Below are positions 1-9,293 of a DNA stretch of 64,000 bases, piece by piece. This DNA is from Streptomyces curacoi. Its GTDB lineage: Bacteria > Actinomycetota > Actinomycetes > Streptomycetales > Streptomycetaceae. The notes beneath the pieces were generated by a model, which was not told the origin of the DNA, did no database searches, and was given only the letters and a program-made list of their open reading frames with translations. A program made the translations under genes and the position numbers. Within the stretch, counting starts at the first letter, position 1. Each line of letters starts with the position of its first letter. The DNA lies in contig NZ_KQ947988.1 of assembly GCF_001513975.1 (NCBI RefSeq), positions 1 to 64,000 on the forward strand, read 5' to 3'.

Positions 1-2362
1 TGGGGTTCGTGTCGATGACCGCCACGCGGTTGGTCTTGCTCTTCAGCGCCTCGGCAAGGGCGCCGTACACGTCCTGGGGCGTGACCGCCGTCTTCTTGCC
101 GTTGCCCCGGGTGATCAGCACCCCGTCGAAGGCGCCGCCGTACAGCTGCTTCAGCGCGTTCAGGTCGGGAGCCTCGACGAGCTTGCCGCCCACGGCCTTG
201 ACCCGGAGGAACTTCCACAGGGACTTCTCCGGGCTCATGAGGAGTGGGCTCGCCCCCTTCGCCTGAACCGTCACGGGCGCCGACATCGCCGGCTCGGCGA
301 ACTCCTTCATGAACCGGTCGACCTCGGCGTTCGAGACCGTCGGCTGCTGGGTGGTCGTCGGGACGGTCACCGGGTCGCTCGCACCGGTCTCGACCTGGGT
401 GCGGTAGGCCTCCTCGACCGCCGCGGTGGACTTGGCGACGTCGATGCCCTTGCCCGGCTTGCCGTAGACGGCGACGGCCTTGCCGGACTCGAACCTGATC
501 GTGCCGTCGGTGACCGAGCCGGAGCCGCCGGAGGCGTCCTCCAGGGCGGCGTGCAGCTTCTCCTCGTCGGTGGGCATGACCGGGTCGACGACCCGCTGGT
601 TGCCGAAGAGCGAGCCGATGACCGAGACCGGGTTGTAGTCGCTGGTGGCGGCCGTGCTGACGGTCTGCTGCATGTCGAACTGCAGCCCGGCCTTGTCCGG
701 CTCCAGCGTCACGGTCTTGCCGCCCACCGACAGCTTCAGCGGCTTGCCGACCCGCTCGTCGAAGGCGTCGTTGAGCTTCTTCACCGCCTCGTCGCGGGTG
801 CCGCCGCCGATGTCGACGCCGAGCACGGTGGTGCCCTTGGGCACGTCGGAGTGGTTCATCAGCAGGCCTGCGCCGTAGACGCCACCGGCGAGGACGATCA
901 CGCCGCCGCCGATCAGCGCCAGCTTGTTGCGGCCCTTCTTCTTGGGCGCGCGGGCGGCCGGAGCGCTCGGCGCGGCCGGTTCGGGCAGCTTAGGGGGCGT
1001 GTGCGGCCCGGGTGCGTCGGTGCTGCCCGGGCCGAAGGGGCCGGAGTGGGTGCCCGGGGGGATGACGGGGATGCCGCTGGTGACGGTGTGGCCGGAGACG
1101 TTGTCGGCGACGCCGCCGTAGTGCGGGCCGCCGGGCTCGGGGGCCGGCTTCTGCGGGGTGAGGATCGCGGTGTCGTCGCTCAGACCGCCGCCGGGGCCGT
1201 GGCCCGTGGTGTGCAGGGCGGTGGCGGGGCCACCGGGGCCGCCGGGACCGCCGGGACCGCCCAGACCGGCGGGGCCACCGCGGTCGGCGGGCCTGCCCGG
1301 GCCGCTCCCAGGAGCGCCCGGTCCACCGGGGCGCCCCGGACCGCCCGGACCACCCGGCCCGAGTCCGCCGCCGGCGACCGGCGGCACCGCCGGGCCGTCG
1401 CCGGTGACCGGGCCGGTCGTCGGGCCCGTGGGACCCTGCGGGCCGCCCTGGCCGCCACGGCCGCCATGGCCGCCGAAGTCGCTCGGGCCGTTGAAGTCGG
1501 CGGAGGGGTCGAAGCCGTCGGGGCCGCCCTGGGGGCCGTAGCCGTTCTGACCGTGCTGGCCGTGCTGGCCGCCGCTCCCGTTCTCCGAGAAGTACGGCAG
1601 GTCGTCACGGCGTCCCTCGCCGCCGGGGCGGGAGCCGTTGCCGCCGCCCAGCGGGCCGGCCGCCAGCGCCTCGGTCACGTCGAAGGAACCGGTGCCGCCG
1701 CCGTGCCCGGGAGCCACCGGGCCGCCGGTCGCGCCGGGGAGCCCCGCGCCGTTCGGGCCACCGGGACGGGAGCCGCCGGGCACGCTCATCGAACCGACGA
1801 CACCGCCGGGCCGCCCTGCACCGGCACCTGCACCGGCACCAGCACCCGGACGCGCACCACCGGGCGCACCGGCACCCGTGCCCGCGCCCCCCGAGCCGCC
1901 CGCACCGGGGCCCGAACCGCCTGGCAGACCTGTCCCGTTGGCGGGCGTGCCGCCCTGACCGCCCTTGGTCGGCGCGGACTTGCGCGGCGCGAACCAGTCG
2001 CTCGTCTTCTCCTCCGCCCGGCCCGTGGGTTCGGCCGGGGACGCGACGGTGCCCGTGGAGGTGGACGTGGCGGCGGAGGGCGTCGGCGGCTCGGTGTCCA
2101 CGCTGTCGCCGGCGCCCTCGGCGTCCGTGACGGGCTTGCGCACGACGACCGGCGGAATGGGCCGCGATCCTGGGATGTTGATCCGGATCCGGGTCGTCAG
2201 CGTGGTCTCGGTCTTGCGTTCCTCCGGTTGCGTGGCCGAACGGCCCGCGCCCGCACCGCTGTCGGAAGCCATGGGGGTCCCGTACGGCGGCGTGCCCGAG
2301 GGGTAGGCGGCTCCGCCGCTCCCGTTGGGCCCGGAGGACGGAGTGTCAGTTTCACGACTCAA
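1..2362 (-). CDS. Collagen-like, peptidoglycan-binding membrane protein (3' end cut by window)
   Basis: The reading frame is open from a TTG start to the left edge (787 codons), so the C-terminus is missing. TTG was chosen because GGGAG lies 8 nt upstream. Residues about 1-140 are polar and acidic. Residues about 140-460 are almost entirely Gly/Pro with collagen-like G-x-y runs (GGPGGPGGPGG). A Lys/Arg cluster (KKKGRNK) leads into one membrane helix at about 480-502. The following part contains TTVLGVDIGGGTRDEAVKKL, typical of the PG_binding_4 domain (PF12229) that precedes VanW domains. The protein is therefore probably type II: a long disordered N-terminal part inside the cell and a wall-facing C-terminal domain. 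A role in cell-wall binding is inferred from the domain only. It is transcribed in the same direction as the mshB group. Confidence 0.75.
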   Translation of the reverse strand, partial: MSRETDTPSSGPNGSGGAAYPSGTPPYGTPMASDSGAGAGRSATQPEERKTETTLTTRIRINIPGSRPIPPVVVRKPVTDAEGAGDSVDTEPPTPSAATSTSTGTVASPAEPTGRAEEKTSDWFAPRKSAPTKGGQGGTPANGTGLPGGSGPGAGGSGGAGTGAGAPGGARPGAGAGAGAGAGRPGGVVGSMSVPGGSRPGGPNGAGLPGATGGPVAPGHGGGTGSFDVTEALAAGPLGGGNGSRPGGEGRRDDLPYFSENGSGGQHGQHGQNGYGPQGGPDGFDPSADFNGPSDFGGHGGRGGQGGPQGPTGPTTGPVTGDGPAVPPVAGGGLGPGGPGGPGRPGGPGAPGSGPGRPADRGGPAGLGGPGGPGGPGGPATALHTTGHGPGGGLSDDTAILTPQKPAPEPGGPHYGGVADNVSGHTVTSGIPVIPPGTHSGPFGPGSTDAPGPHTPPKLPEPAAPSAPAARAPKKKGRNKLALIGGGVIVLAGGVYGAGLLMNHSDVPKGTTVLGVDIGGGTRDEAVKKLNDAFDERVGKPLKLSVGGKTVTLEPDKAGLQFDMQQTVSTAATSDYNPVSVIGSLFGNQRVVDPVMPTDEEKLHAALEDASGGSGSVTDGTIRFESGKAVAVYGKPGKGIDVAKSTAAVEEAYRTQVETGASDPVTVPTTTQQPTVSNAEVDRFMKEFAEPAMSAPVTVQAKGASPLLMSPEKSLWKFLRVKAVGGKLVEAPDLNALKQLYGGAFDGVLITRGNGKKTAVTPQDVYGALAEALKSKTNRVAVIDTNP

Positions 2363-2521
2363 GGCAGGTTCTCCCGGTTGGCTCCGCCGCCCGTTCGACC
2401 TCATTGCTTCGGGCGGCTCGGCGGCGCGCACCACCATACTGGCCACTTCTGGCCCGTATCCCATGACCGCATGGGAAACCCACACGGGACTCGCACGAGC
2501 GCCTGGTGGAGAAGTGGTACG

Positions 2522-2923
2522 TCACTTGCCAAGTCGGACGCCGTCGCCACCGGGTTGCCGCAGCGGCGTGAGGGTGGCACAGATCACAGCCACGGCCATG
2601 CCGCCGAGCAGGAAGAGGTAGGAGGCGGCGCCCGTGCCGAAGACGAAGTCGCCTTCCGGACGGCTGGCGGTGAGCAGGATGACGGTGACCATCCAGCCAC
2701 CGGCGGGCGCCACGGCCCCGGCGCGGCTGCCCGTCGCCCGGGCGGCGCCCAGGCAGAGCCCGGCCTCGCCGGCGAGCGCGAGCAGCAGGCCGCCCGGGAA
2801 CCACGCGGGCTGCACCAGCGCCCCGGCCACCCCGACCACGGCGCCGAGCACGAAGAGCCCGAGGTAGGCGAGGACCCGCGGGCCGGACGGCCGCTTCAGC
2901 GGCTGGGCGGGCATCGAGCTCAT
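2522..2923 (-). CDS. Small integral membrane protein, cotranscribed with mshB
   Basis: A protein of 133 residues with about four hydrophobic helices (for example [20 protein letters not shown], then [10 protein letters not shown] and [16 protein letters not shown]). It resembles the DUF6113-type protein I recall beside mshB in Streptomyces. The ATG overlaps the mshB stop codon (ATGA), so the two are probably translationally coupled. No catalytic motif is visible and the function is unknown. A longer frame begins further upstream inside mshB, but the coupled ATG fits best. Confidence 0.7.
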   Translation of the reverse strand: MSSMPAQPLKRPSGPRVLAYLGLFVLGAVVGVAGALVQPAWFPGGLLLALAGEAGLCLGAARATGSRAGAVAPAGGWMVTVILLTASRPEGDFVFGTGAASYLFLLGGMAVAVICATLTPLRQPGGDGVRLGK

Positions 2924-3795
2924 GACGCCTCCTTCACGGTGACGGCACCGGCGACACCGGCGAACAGGTCGGACTCCTCCCGCGCAGCCCGCTCCCCGCG
3001 CACCAACTCGTAGTACTCGGTGGTGAAGAGGGGCTGTGCGAGTTCGTTGGAGAGCGCGAAGTACAGCTCGGCCACGTCGATCTGCGTGGCGTGCGCCCGC
3101 ATCGCGGCGGCTTTGGCGGCGGCGTACGCGGTGCCGTCGATCACGGTGGTGATCCGCTCGTCGTCGACGACACCGGGTACGTCGGCGACGGTGGCGGCCT
3201 TGCCGAACGGCAGCCCGGGCAGATCCGCCCGAAGCCGGGCGAAGGCCTCCTCGGCGACCGTGCGCGGGACACGGTTCCAGTAGATCTTGGGGATCTCCCA
3301 CCCGGCGTCGGCGGCCAGCTCGGCCGCGCGCATGGCGATGCGGTGGGCCTGGATGTGGTCGGGGTGGCCGTAGCCGCCGTCGGGGTCGTAGGTGACGAGG
3401 ACCTGGGGGCGCACTTCGAGGATCACCTCGACGAGGTCCCGGGCCGCCGTGTCGACGTCCGCCTGCCACAGACAGGCCGGGTCGTCGTTGTCGGCGATGC
3501 CCATCATCCCCGAGTCCTCGTAGCGGCCCTTGCCGCCGAGGAGACGGAAGTCCTCGACGCCGAGCTCGCGCATCGCGGCGGTGAGCTCGCCGAGGCGGTG
3601 TTCGCCGAGCTCGGTGCCGGTCAGGTGGCGCAGCGCGGGGGGAATGACCTCGCCGTGCTCGCCGAGGGTGCAGGTGACCAGGGTCACGTGGGCACCCTCG
3701 GCCGCGTACTTGGCCATGGTCGCGCCGTTGTTGATCGACTCGTCGTCCGGGTGCGCGTGCACCAGCAGCAGACGCCGGGCGGAAAGGTCCGTCAT
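2920..3795 (-). CDS. mshB: N-acetyl-1-D-myo-inositol-2-amino-2-deoxy-alpha-D-glucopyranoside deacetylase (MshB)
   Basis: A 291-residue enzyme of the LmbE/PIG-L zinc deacetylase family. It removes the acetyl group from GlcNAc-inositol in mycothiol biosynthesis, the actinobacterial low-molecular-weight thiol pathway. The zinc site AHPDDE is near the N-terminus (H and D at about residues 15-18), and the distal [11 protein letters not shown] motif supplies the third ligand. Length agrees with known MshB proteins. The ATG preceded by AGGGTGGGG is preferred over a GTG nine bases upstream that lacks a Shine-Dalgarno. The main alternative is Mca, the mycothiol conjugate amidase, which shares the fold; the coupled downstream membrane protein matches the mshB locus as I recall it. 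Confidence 0.9.
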   Translation of the reverse strand: MTDLSARRLLLVHAHPDDESINNGATMAKYAAEGAHVTLVTCTLGEHGEVIPPALRHLTGTELGEHRLGELTAAMRELGVEDFRLLGGKGRYEDSGMMGIADNDDPACLWQADVDTAARDLVEVILEVRPQVLVTYDPDGGYGHPDHIQAHRIAMRAAELAADAGWEIPKIYWNRVPRTVAEEAFARLRADLPGLPFGKAATVADVPGVVDDERITTVIDGTAYAAAKAAAMRAHATQIDVAELYFALSNELAQPLFTTEYYELVRGERAAREESDLFAGVAGAVTVKEAS

Positions 3796-3825
3796 GGACC
3801 CCACCCTACGAGGCGGCCGGGGAGC

Positions 3826-4020
3826 TCAGAACTTGATGCTGCCGATCATGCCCGCGATGTTCGTCGTCAGCTCACTGATGGTGGGAGCGACGGTCGAGGA
3901 GGCCAGATAGAAGCCGAGCAGCATGCAGACGACCGCATGCCCGGCCTTCAGGCCTGATTTCTTGATCAGCAGGAAGACGATGATCGCCAGCAGCACCACC
4001 GCCGAAATCGAGAGTGCCAC
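3826..4020 (-). CDS. Small membrane protein, 64 residues
   Basis: A 64-residue protein with an N-terminal hydrophobic helix (SAVVLLAIIVFLLIKK) and a second one around HAVVCMLLGFYLASS, with a short polar tail. GGAGGTGAG stands just before the start. It lies 30 bases upstream of mshB on the same strand and is probably read with it. Small two-helix proteins like this are common in Streptomyces. I do not recognise a function. Confidence 0.65.
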   Translation of the reverse strand: MALSISAVVLLAIIVFLLIKKSGLKAGHAVVCMLLGFYLASSTVAPTISELTTNIAGMIGSIKF

Positions 4021-4195
4021 GGCGGCTCACCTCCAAGAATCCCAGGCGCGGGGGTCGGACTATGGGGGCAGATAAATCCATGCAGCAGCCAGCAGGTTCA
4101 TACCCACTATGCGGTTGTGATCATAACTATCCGTACGTGCGCATCGATCGGCGCACAGCCGCACAAGGGGGCGCACTGGCCAATATGGTCGGGGC

Positions 4196-6316
4196 ATGAC
4201 GACCGAGCCTGTCTCCTTCCCCCGACGGCACGCCCGCACCCAGAGGTTCACGCTCGGCGCGCCGCGCGCGTTCACGGTGGCGCCCGACGGCAGCCGTGTC
4301 GCGTTCCTGCGCTCCACCTCCGGTACGGACCCGGCGAGTTCGCTGTGGGTCCTCGACACGGTGGACCGCGGGGAGCGCGTGGCGGCCGACCCGCGCGCCC
4401 TCCTGGGCGGCACCTCCGAAGCCCTCTCGCCCGAGGAGCGCGCGCGGCGCGAGCGCAGCCGTGAGGGCGGTGCCGGCATCGTCGCGTATGCCACCGACAC
4501 GGCCGTCGAGTTGGCGTCTTTTGCCTTGTCAGGGCGGCTTTTCACGGCGGAGCTGCGGGCCGGCACGGCACGCGAACTCCCGGTCCCGGGACCGGTGATC
4601 GACCCGCGCCCCTCCCCCGACGGACGGCACATCGCGTACGTCACGAGGGGCGCCCTGCGGGTGGTGGGCGCCGAGGGCGAGGGTGACCGTGCGCTCGCCG
4701 AGCCGGAGTCGGACGGGGTCACCTACGGGCTGGCCGAGTTCATCGCCGCCGAGGAGATGGGGCGCCATCGGGGCTTCTGGTGGGGCCCGGAGTCGGACCG
4801 GCTGCTCGTGGCGCGCGCGGACGACACGCCGGTGCAGCGGTGGTGGATCTCCGATCCGGCCCGTCCGGAGCGCCAGCCGCAGCGGGTGGCGTATCCGGCG
4901 GCGGGAACCGCGAACGCGGACGTACGGCTGTTCGTGATCGGCCTGGACGGGGTGCGTACGGAGGTCGCCTGGGACCGGGCGCGCTACCCGTATCTGGCGC
5001 GAGTGCACTGGTCAGCGGCGGGTGCGCCACTGATTCTCGTCCAGGCGCGGGATCAGCGCAGCCAGCTGTTCCTGGCCGTGGACCCGGCGACGGGGGCGAC
5101 CCGGATGGTGCACGCAGACGAAGATCCACAATGGCTGGAACTTTTCGCCGGCGTGCCCTGCTGGAGCCCTTCCGGCCACCTGGTGCGCATCGCCGACGAG
5201 GGCGGCGCGCGGGTCCTCACGGTGGGCGAACGCCCGCTGACCGGACCGCAGTTGCATGTCCGTGCGGTCCTGGACGTCTCCGACGACGACGTGCTGGTCT
5301 CGGCGTCGGCCGGTGAGGCGGCGGCCGAGCCGGAGATCGGTGAAGTGCATGTGTATCGGGTGAACGAACTCGGCGTGGAGCGCCTGTCGCAGGAGCCCGG
5401 CGTGCACTCGGCGGCGCGCGCCGGGGGCGTGACGGTGCTGGTGTCCCACACGCCCGGCCGGCCCGGGTCGCAGGTTCAGGTGCTGCGGGACGGGAAGCCG
5501 GCGGCGACGGTCCGGTCGTATGCCGAAGATCCCGGTATGTCACCGCGCATGACCCTCACCGAGGGGGGCGCACGTCGCATCCCGTGCGCCGTGTTCTTGC
5601 CTCAGAACCACCAAGGGGATGAACCTCTTCCGGTTTTGCTGGATCCCTACGGTGGTCCGCACGGCCAGCGGGTGGTGGCCGCGCACAATCCGCATCTCAC
5701 CTCGCAGTGGTTCGCCGACCAGGGCTTCGCGGTGATCGTCGCGGACGGTCGCGGCACGCCGGGGCGCTCGCCCGCGTGGGAGAAGGCGGTCAAGGACGAC
5801 ATCGCGGCGATCGTGGTGCAGGACCAGGTCGACGCACTGCAGTCGCTCGCCGAGCGGTTCCCGCTCGACCTGACCCGCGTGGCCATCCGCGGCTGGTCCT
5901 TCGGCGGCTATCTGGCGGGGCTCGCGGTGCTGCGCCGCCCGGATGTCTTCCACGCGGCCGTGGTCGGCGCACCGGTCACCGATCTGCGCCTGTACGACAC
6001 CCACTACCAGGAGCGCTACGTCGGCCACCCGGCCGAACAGCCGGAGGTCTACCGGCGCAACTCCCTGATCGACGACGCGGGCCTGGTGGATCCGGCCGAG
6101 CCGCACCGCCCGATGATGATCGTGCACGGGCTGGCGGACGACAACGTGGTCGTCGCCCACTCCCTGCGCCTGTCCTCGGCCCTGCTCGCCGCCGGCCGCC
6201 CGCACGAGGTGCTGCCCCTGTCCGGGGTGACCCATATGACCCCGCAGGAGACGGTCGCGGAGAACCTGCTGCTGCTCCAGCTCGACTTCCTGAAGCGGTC
6301 GCTCGGGCCGGCCTAG
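4196..6316 (+). CDS. S9 family prolyl oligopeptidase / dipeptidyl peptidase IV-like
   Basis: A 706-residue serine peptidase with the two-part DPP IV architecture: an N-terminal beta-propeller (about residues 20-450, with WD-like ISP/RPSPDGRHIAYV repeats) and a C-terminal alpha/beta-hydrolase domain (about 480-706). The nucleophile is Ser568 in GWSFGGY, with Asp648/649 in LADDN and His680 in GVTHMTP completing the triad; DPYGGP marks the oxyanion-side loop. No signal peptide is evident, so it is probably cytoplasmic. It would trim proline-containing peptides, which fits its position next to three oligopeptide importers. From memory the same neighbour occurs beside the S. coelicolor bldK region. 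Confidence 0.88.
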   Translation: MTTEPVSFPRRHARTQRFTLGAPRAFTVAPDGSRVAFLRSTSGTDPASSLWVLDTVDRGERVAADPRALLGGTSEALSPEERARRERSREGGAGIVAYATDTAVELASFALSGRLFTAELRAGTARELPVPGPVIDPRPSPDGRHIAYVTRGALRVVGAEGEGDRALAEPESDGVTYGLAEFIAAEEMGRHRGFWWGPESDRLLVARADDTPVQRWWISDPARPERQPQRVAYPAAGTANADVRLFVIGLDGVRTEVAWDRARYPYLARVHWSAAGAPLILVQARDQRSQLFLAVDPATGATRMVHADEDPQWLELFAGVPCWSPSGHLVRIADEGGARVLTVGERPLTGPQLHVRAVLDVSDDDVLVSASAGEAAAEPEIGEVHVYRVNELGVERLSQEPGVHSAARAGGVTVLVSHTPGRPGSQVQVLRDGKPAATVRSYAEDPGMSPRMTLTEGGARRIPCAVFLPQNHQGDEPLPVLLDPYGGPHGQRVVAAHNPHLTSQWFADQGFAVIVADGRGTPGRSPAWEKAVKDDIAAIVVQDQVDALQSLAERFPLDLTRVAIRGWSFGGYLAGLAVLRRPDVFHAAVVGAPVTDLRLYDTHYQERYVGHPAEQPEVYRRNSLIDDAGLVDPAEPHRPMMIVHGLADDNVVVAHSLRLSSALLAAGRPHEVLPLSGVTHMTPQETVAENLLLLQLDFLKRSLGPA

Positions 6317-6346
6317 ACAGCGACGGACGACACGCCCGGACAGCAA

Positions 6347-6378
6347 CGGACCGGGGTGACATGGCGCACCCCGGTCCG
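6347..6378. terminator. Bidirectional terminator hairpin
   Basis: A perfect 12-bp stem (CGGACCGGGGTG and its complement) with an 8-nt loop, followed by TTTA on the plus strand. It lies between the converging ends of the S9 peptidase and the ABC operon and could serve both. Confidence 0.7.
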
Positions 6379-6487
6379 TTTACGGCACCCGCACGGCCGT
6401 ACGCTGTTCAGCCTGACGCGTCCGTATATCGGAATCGGGTCGGCCAAGTTGCCTGCGTGTTAACGCAGTTCATGTGCGTTTGTGCGG

Positions 6488-7573
6488 CTATGACTCCGCC
6501 TCCGTCGGAACCACCTGCCCCGGCGCGGAGCGCATGACGGACCCAGCCTCCGCGAAGTGGCACGCCGAGTCGTGCGCCTCGGGCCCGCCCCGCCCCCGCA
6601 GATGCGGCGGCACCACGAGCGCCGGCACCTCCTGGGCGCAGCGTTCCTGTGCCTTCCAGCAGCGGGTGCGGAAGCGGCAGCCGGAGGGGATGTTCGTCGG
6701 GGACGGGACGTCGCCCGCGAGGATGATGCGCTCGCGGTGTTCACGGGCCTCCGGGTCGGGGACGGGGACCGCGGAGAGCAGCGCCTGGGTGTAGGGGTGC
6801 GTGGGGTGGTCGTAGATCTCGGCGTCCTTGCCGATCTCCACGATCCGCCCGAGGTACATCACCCCCACCCGGTCGGAGATGTGCCGGACGATGGACAGGT
6901 CGTGGGCGATGAAGACGTAGGAGAGGTCGAACTCGTTCTGCAGGCGGTCCATCAGGTTGATGACCTGGGCCTGGACCGAGACGTCCAGCGCGGAGACCGG
7001 CTCGTCGGCGACGATGACCTCCGGGCGCAGCGCCAGCCCCCGGGCGATGCCGATGCGCTGGCGCTGGCCGCCGGAGAACTGGTGCGGATAGCGGTTGATG
7101 TACTCGGGGTTCAGACCGACCACGTCCAGCAGCTCCCGCACCCTGCGGCGCCGGTCGCCCTTCGGGGCCACCTCGGGATGGATGTCGTACGGCTCCCCGA
7201 TGATGTCGCCCACCGTCATCCGGGGGTTGAGGGAGGTGTACGGGTCCTGGAAGACCATCTGGATGTTGCGGCGTACGGCCTTCAGGGCGCGGCCGGACAG
7301 CTTGGTGATGTCCTCGCCCTTGTACTTGATCGAACCGGCCGTCGGCCGCTCCAGGTTGACCAGCATCTTGGCGACCGTCGACTTGCCGCAGCCGGACTCA
7401 CCGACGATACCGAGGGTTTCGCCGCGGCGGAGCGTGAAGTCGACGCCGTCGACCGCCTTCACCGAGCCGACCTGCTTCTTGAAGAGGATGCCCTGGGTGA
7501 GCGGGTAGTGCTTGTACAGCCCGCTCACCTCCAGGATCGGTTCGGCCGACGCGGTGGCCGGGGCACTAGCCAT
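6488..7573 (-). CDS. Oligopeptide ABC transporter ATPase, OppF/DppF type
   Basis: A 361-residue ATPase. Walker A is GESGCGKST, the signature is [10 protein letters not shown], Walker B is VIVADEP, and the H-loop is FIAHDL. A C-terminal oligo_HPY region with GCRFRTRCW and further Cys residues is typical of peptide/nickel importers. It pairs with the OppD-type ATPase to energise uptake. Its start overlaps the upstream gene by 8 nt, so translation is probably coupled. It is the last gene of the five-gene operon. The C-terminal tail after the HPY region (about 20 residues) is not conserved in the paralogues in this window. Confidence 0.9.
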   Translation of the reverse strand: MASAPATASAEPILEVSGLYKHYPLTQGILFKKQVGSVKAVDGVDFTLRRGETLGIVGESGCGKSTVAKMLVNLERPTAGSIKYKGEDITKLSGRALKAVRRNIQMVFQDPYTSLNPRMTVGDIIGEPYDIHPEVAPKGDRRRRVRELLDVVGLNPEYINRYPHQFSGGQRQRIGIARGLALRPEVIVADEPVSALDVSVQAQVINLMDRLQNEFDLSYVFIAHDLSIVRHISDRVGVMYLGRIVEIGKDAEIYDHPTHPYTQALLSAVPVPDPEAREHRERIILAGDVPSPTNIPSGCRFRTRCWKAQERCAQEVPALVVPPHLRGRGGPEAHDSACHFAEAGSVMRSAPGQVVPTEAES

Positions 7574-8549
7574 GCAGGCACTCCCTCCAGAAGTGGCAGG
7601 CGCTGCCCCGGTCCGCGTCCGAGTCGGTGACCTCGTACAGCGGCGGTACGTCCGTCCGGCACACGTCCTGAGCCAGAGGGCAGCGGGGGTGGAAGGCGCA
7701 GCCCGGCGGGATGTCCATGAGGTTGGGGGGCAGGCCCTTGATGGCGTAGAGCTGCCGGCCCTTCTGGTCCAGCCGTGGGATGGAGTCCAGCAGGCCCCGG
7801 GTGTACGGGTGGGCGGGGGCCTTGTAGATGTCGTGGACCGGCGCCGACTCGACGATCCGGCCCGCGTACATCACCGCGATCTTGTCGGCCACGTCGGCGA
7901 CCACGCCGAGGTCATGGGTGATCAGGATGAGCCCCATCCGGTACTCGCGCCGCAGCTCGGCGAGGAGTTCCATGACCTGGGCCTGGACGGTGACGTCGAG
8001 GGCGGTGGTGGGCTCGTCGGCGATGATCAGCGCCGGTTCCAGGGCGAGGGCCATCGCGATCATGATGCGCTGGCGCATACCGCCGGAGAACTGGTGCGGG
8101 TACTGCCGGACGCGCTCCTTGGCGGCCGGGATGCGCACGCGGTCCATCAGCTCGACGGCCTTGGCGCGCGCGTCCTTCCGCGACATGCCCCGGTGCACGA
8201 CGAACATCTCGCCGAGCTGGTCCCCGACGGTCAGCACGGGGTTCAGCGACGACAGGGCGTCCTGGAAGATCATCGCCATCTCGGCACCGCGGACCTTGCG
8301 CCGCTCCTCTTCCTTCAGCCTCAGCAGGTCCCGCCCCTGGAAGAGGATCTCGCCCCCGGTGATCCGCCCCGGCGGCATGTCCAGGATCCCCATCACCGCC
8401 TGCGCGGTCACCGACTTCCCGGACCCGGACTCCCCGAGCACGGCGAGCGTCTCACCGGCGTCCACGCCGTAGTCGACACCGTTGACGGCCTTGGCGACGC
8501 CGTCCCGGGTCCGGAACTCCACGTGCAGATCACGCACTTCGAGCAACAT
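7566..8549 (-). CDS. Oligopeptide ABC transporter ATPase, OppD/DppD type
   Basis: A 327-residue ATPase with Walker A GESGSGKS, signature [10 protein letters not shown], Walker [13 protein letters not shown] and the C-terminal oligo_HPY segment GCAFHPRC. It forms a heterodimer with the OppF-type subunit. Its Shine-Dalgarno (GAGGTGAG, 8 nt from ATG) lies inside a duplicated copy of the oppC 3' end (CTG AGG TGA, reading L-R-stop). Ancestrally, oppC therefore probably ended about 10 nt before this start. Today 744 nt of repeats separate the two genes. Confidence 0.9.
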   Translation of the reverse strand: MLLEVRDLHVEFRTRDGVAKAVNGVDYGVDAGETLAVLGESGSGKSVTAQAVMGILDMPPGRITGGEILFQGRDLLRLKEEERRKVRGAEMAMIFQDALSSLNPVLTVGDQLGEMFVVHRGMSRKDARAKAVELMDRVRIPAAKERVRQYPHQFSGGMRQRIMIAMALALEPALIIADEPTTALDVTVQAQVMELLAELRREYRMGLILITHDLGVVADVADKIAVMYAGRIVESAPVHDIYKAPAHPYTRGLLDSIPRLDQKGRQLYAIKGLPPNLMDIPPGCAFHPRCPLAQDVCRTDVPPLYEVTDSDADRGSACHFWRECLHG

Positions 8550-8636
8550 GCCGCCGGCTCACCTCAGCTTCGGATCGAGGGCGTCGCGCGGAGGGCGTCC
8601 CGCCGAGTGGTACGGACATCAGGACGGCGCCGATCC

Positions 8637-8892
8637 GCGTGGCCGGGGGCCACACAGGCCGGGCACCGGATCGGCGGCCGACATCCGGCCGCACCGACCC
8701 ACATGAACCGGGGCCCCACAGACCAGGAACCGCACCGCCAACCGACACCCGACCGCACCCGCCCACATGAACCGGGGCCACACAGACCAGATGCCGCACC
8801 GCCAACCGACACCCGACCGCACCGACCCACATGAACCGGGGCCACACAAGCCGGATACCGCACCGCCGACCGACACCCGCCGGCGCGGCGAA
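8637..8892. repeat. Tandem repeat, four 64-bp units
   Basis: Units begin at 8637, 8701, 8765 and 8829, the first being degenerate. The shared core is ACATGAACCGGGGCCACACA followed by a stretch like CCGCACCGCCAACCGACACC. The GGCCACACAGG part resembles GGCCACAGCAGG in the oppC 3' end, so the array may have grown from an oppC tail copy. Confidence 0.8.
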
Positions 8893-9043
8893 GCCGCCGA
8901 ACGGCCCGGCCGCACCACCCGACGGGACGTGGCCCGCAGCGCACCGCGTCGCCGAGCGGGGCGAAGCCGGACCCCTGATCGCCGGGGCGTCCGGCGGCCA
9001 CGGCGACGACGAGCCATGCGGGGCGTGACACCGCCGCCTCACC

Positions 9044-9257
9044 CACCCACCAGGCACGGCCACCACAACGCCACGACCGCCGCCGACCGCCCCTGACGCA
9101 CGCCGATGCCGTGACCGCCGGCGCACCGGACGGCCACAAGACCGCCTCCCCACCCACCAGGCACGGCCACCGCCACGAGCACCGCCGACCGCCCCTGACG
9201 CACGCCGACGCCCTGCCCCCCGGCGCACCGGACGACCACAAGACCGCCTTCCCCACC
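9044..9257. repeat. Imperfect direct repeat, two units of about 107 bp
   Basis: Both units start with CACCCACCAGGCACGGCCAC and contain CCGACCGCCCCTGACGCACG and GGCGCACCGGACG. The second unit is a few bases shorter. The GGCGCACCGGACGGCCAC segment corresponds to the oppC 3' region. Confidence 0.7.
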
Positions 9258-9293
9258 CCCAGCCCTCTCCCGCACCGCGCCGCCACGACGTCC

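Larger units (their letters stand above)
8558..9292. repeat. Intra-operon spacer built from decayed copies of the oppC 3' end
   Basis: This stretch separates oppC from oppD within one operon. Its distal end (8558-8589) matches the last 32 nt of oppC (9293-9324) at 29 of 32 positions and still encodes LDPKLR-stop. A second decayed copy at 8939-9004 matches oppC 9321-9387, about three quarters by eye, preserving GDAVR in the oppC direction. Fragments at about 9110-9140 and 9213-9245 match the oppC stretch encoding LLWPSGALAIT; on the minus strand one reads AVLWPSGAPAVT. The rest is tandem repeats, listed separately. I see no gene here: long open frames exist only because of the GC bias. Confidence 0.75.

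Noticed and set aside
551..3013. Long plus-strand frame (820 codons) opposite the wall-binding protein and mshB group
   Set aside because: Composition is Arg/Ala/Gly noise with no domain; the minus strand carries recognisable proteins over the same DNA.
8637..8892. CRISPR array
   Set aside because: The 64-bp units are contiguous tandem repeats without unique spacers, and no cas genes are nearby.
8564..9286. 240-codon minus-strand frame in the oppC-oppD spacer as a gene
   Set aside because: It translates tandem repeats and oppC tail fragments; no start signal, and Cys/Gly/Arg-rich noise.
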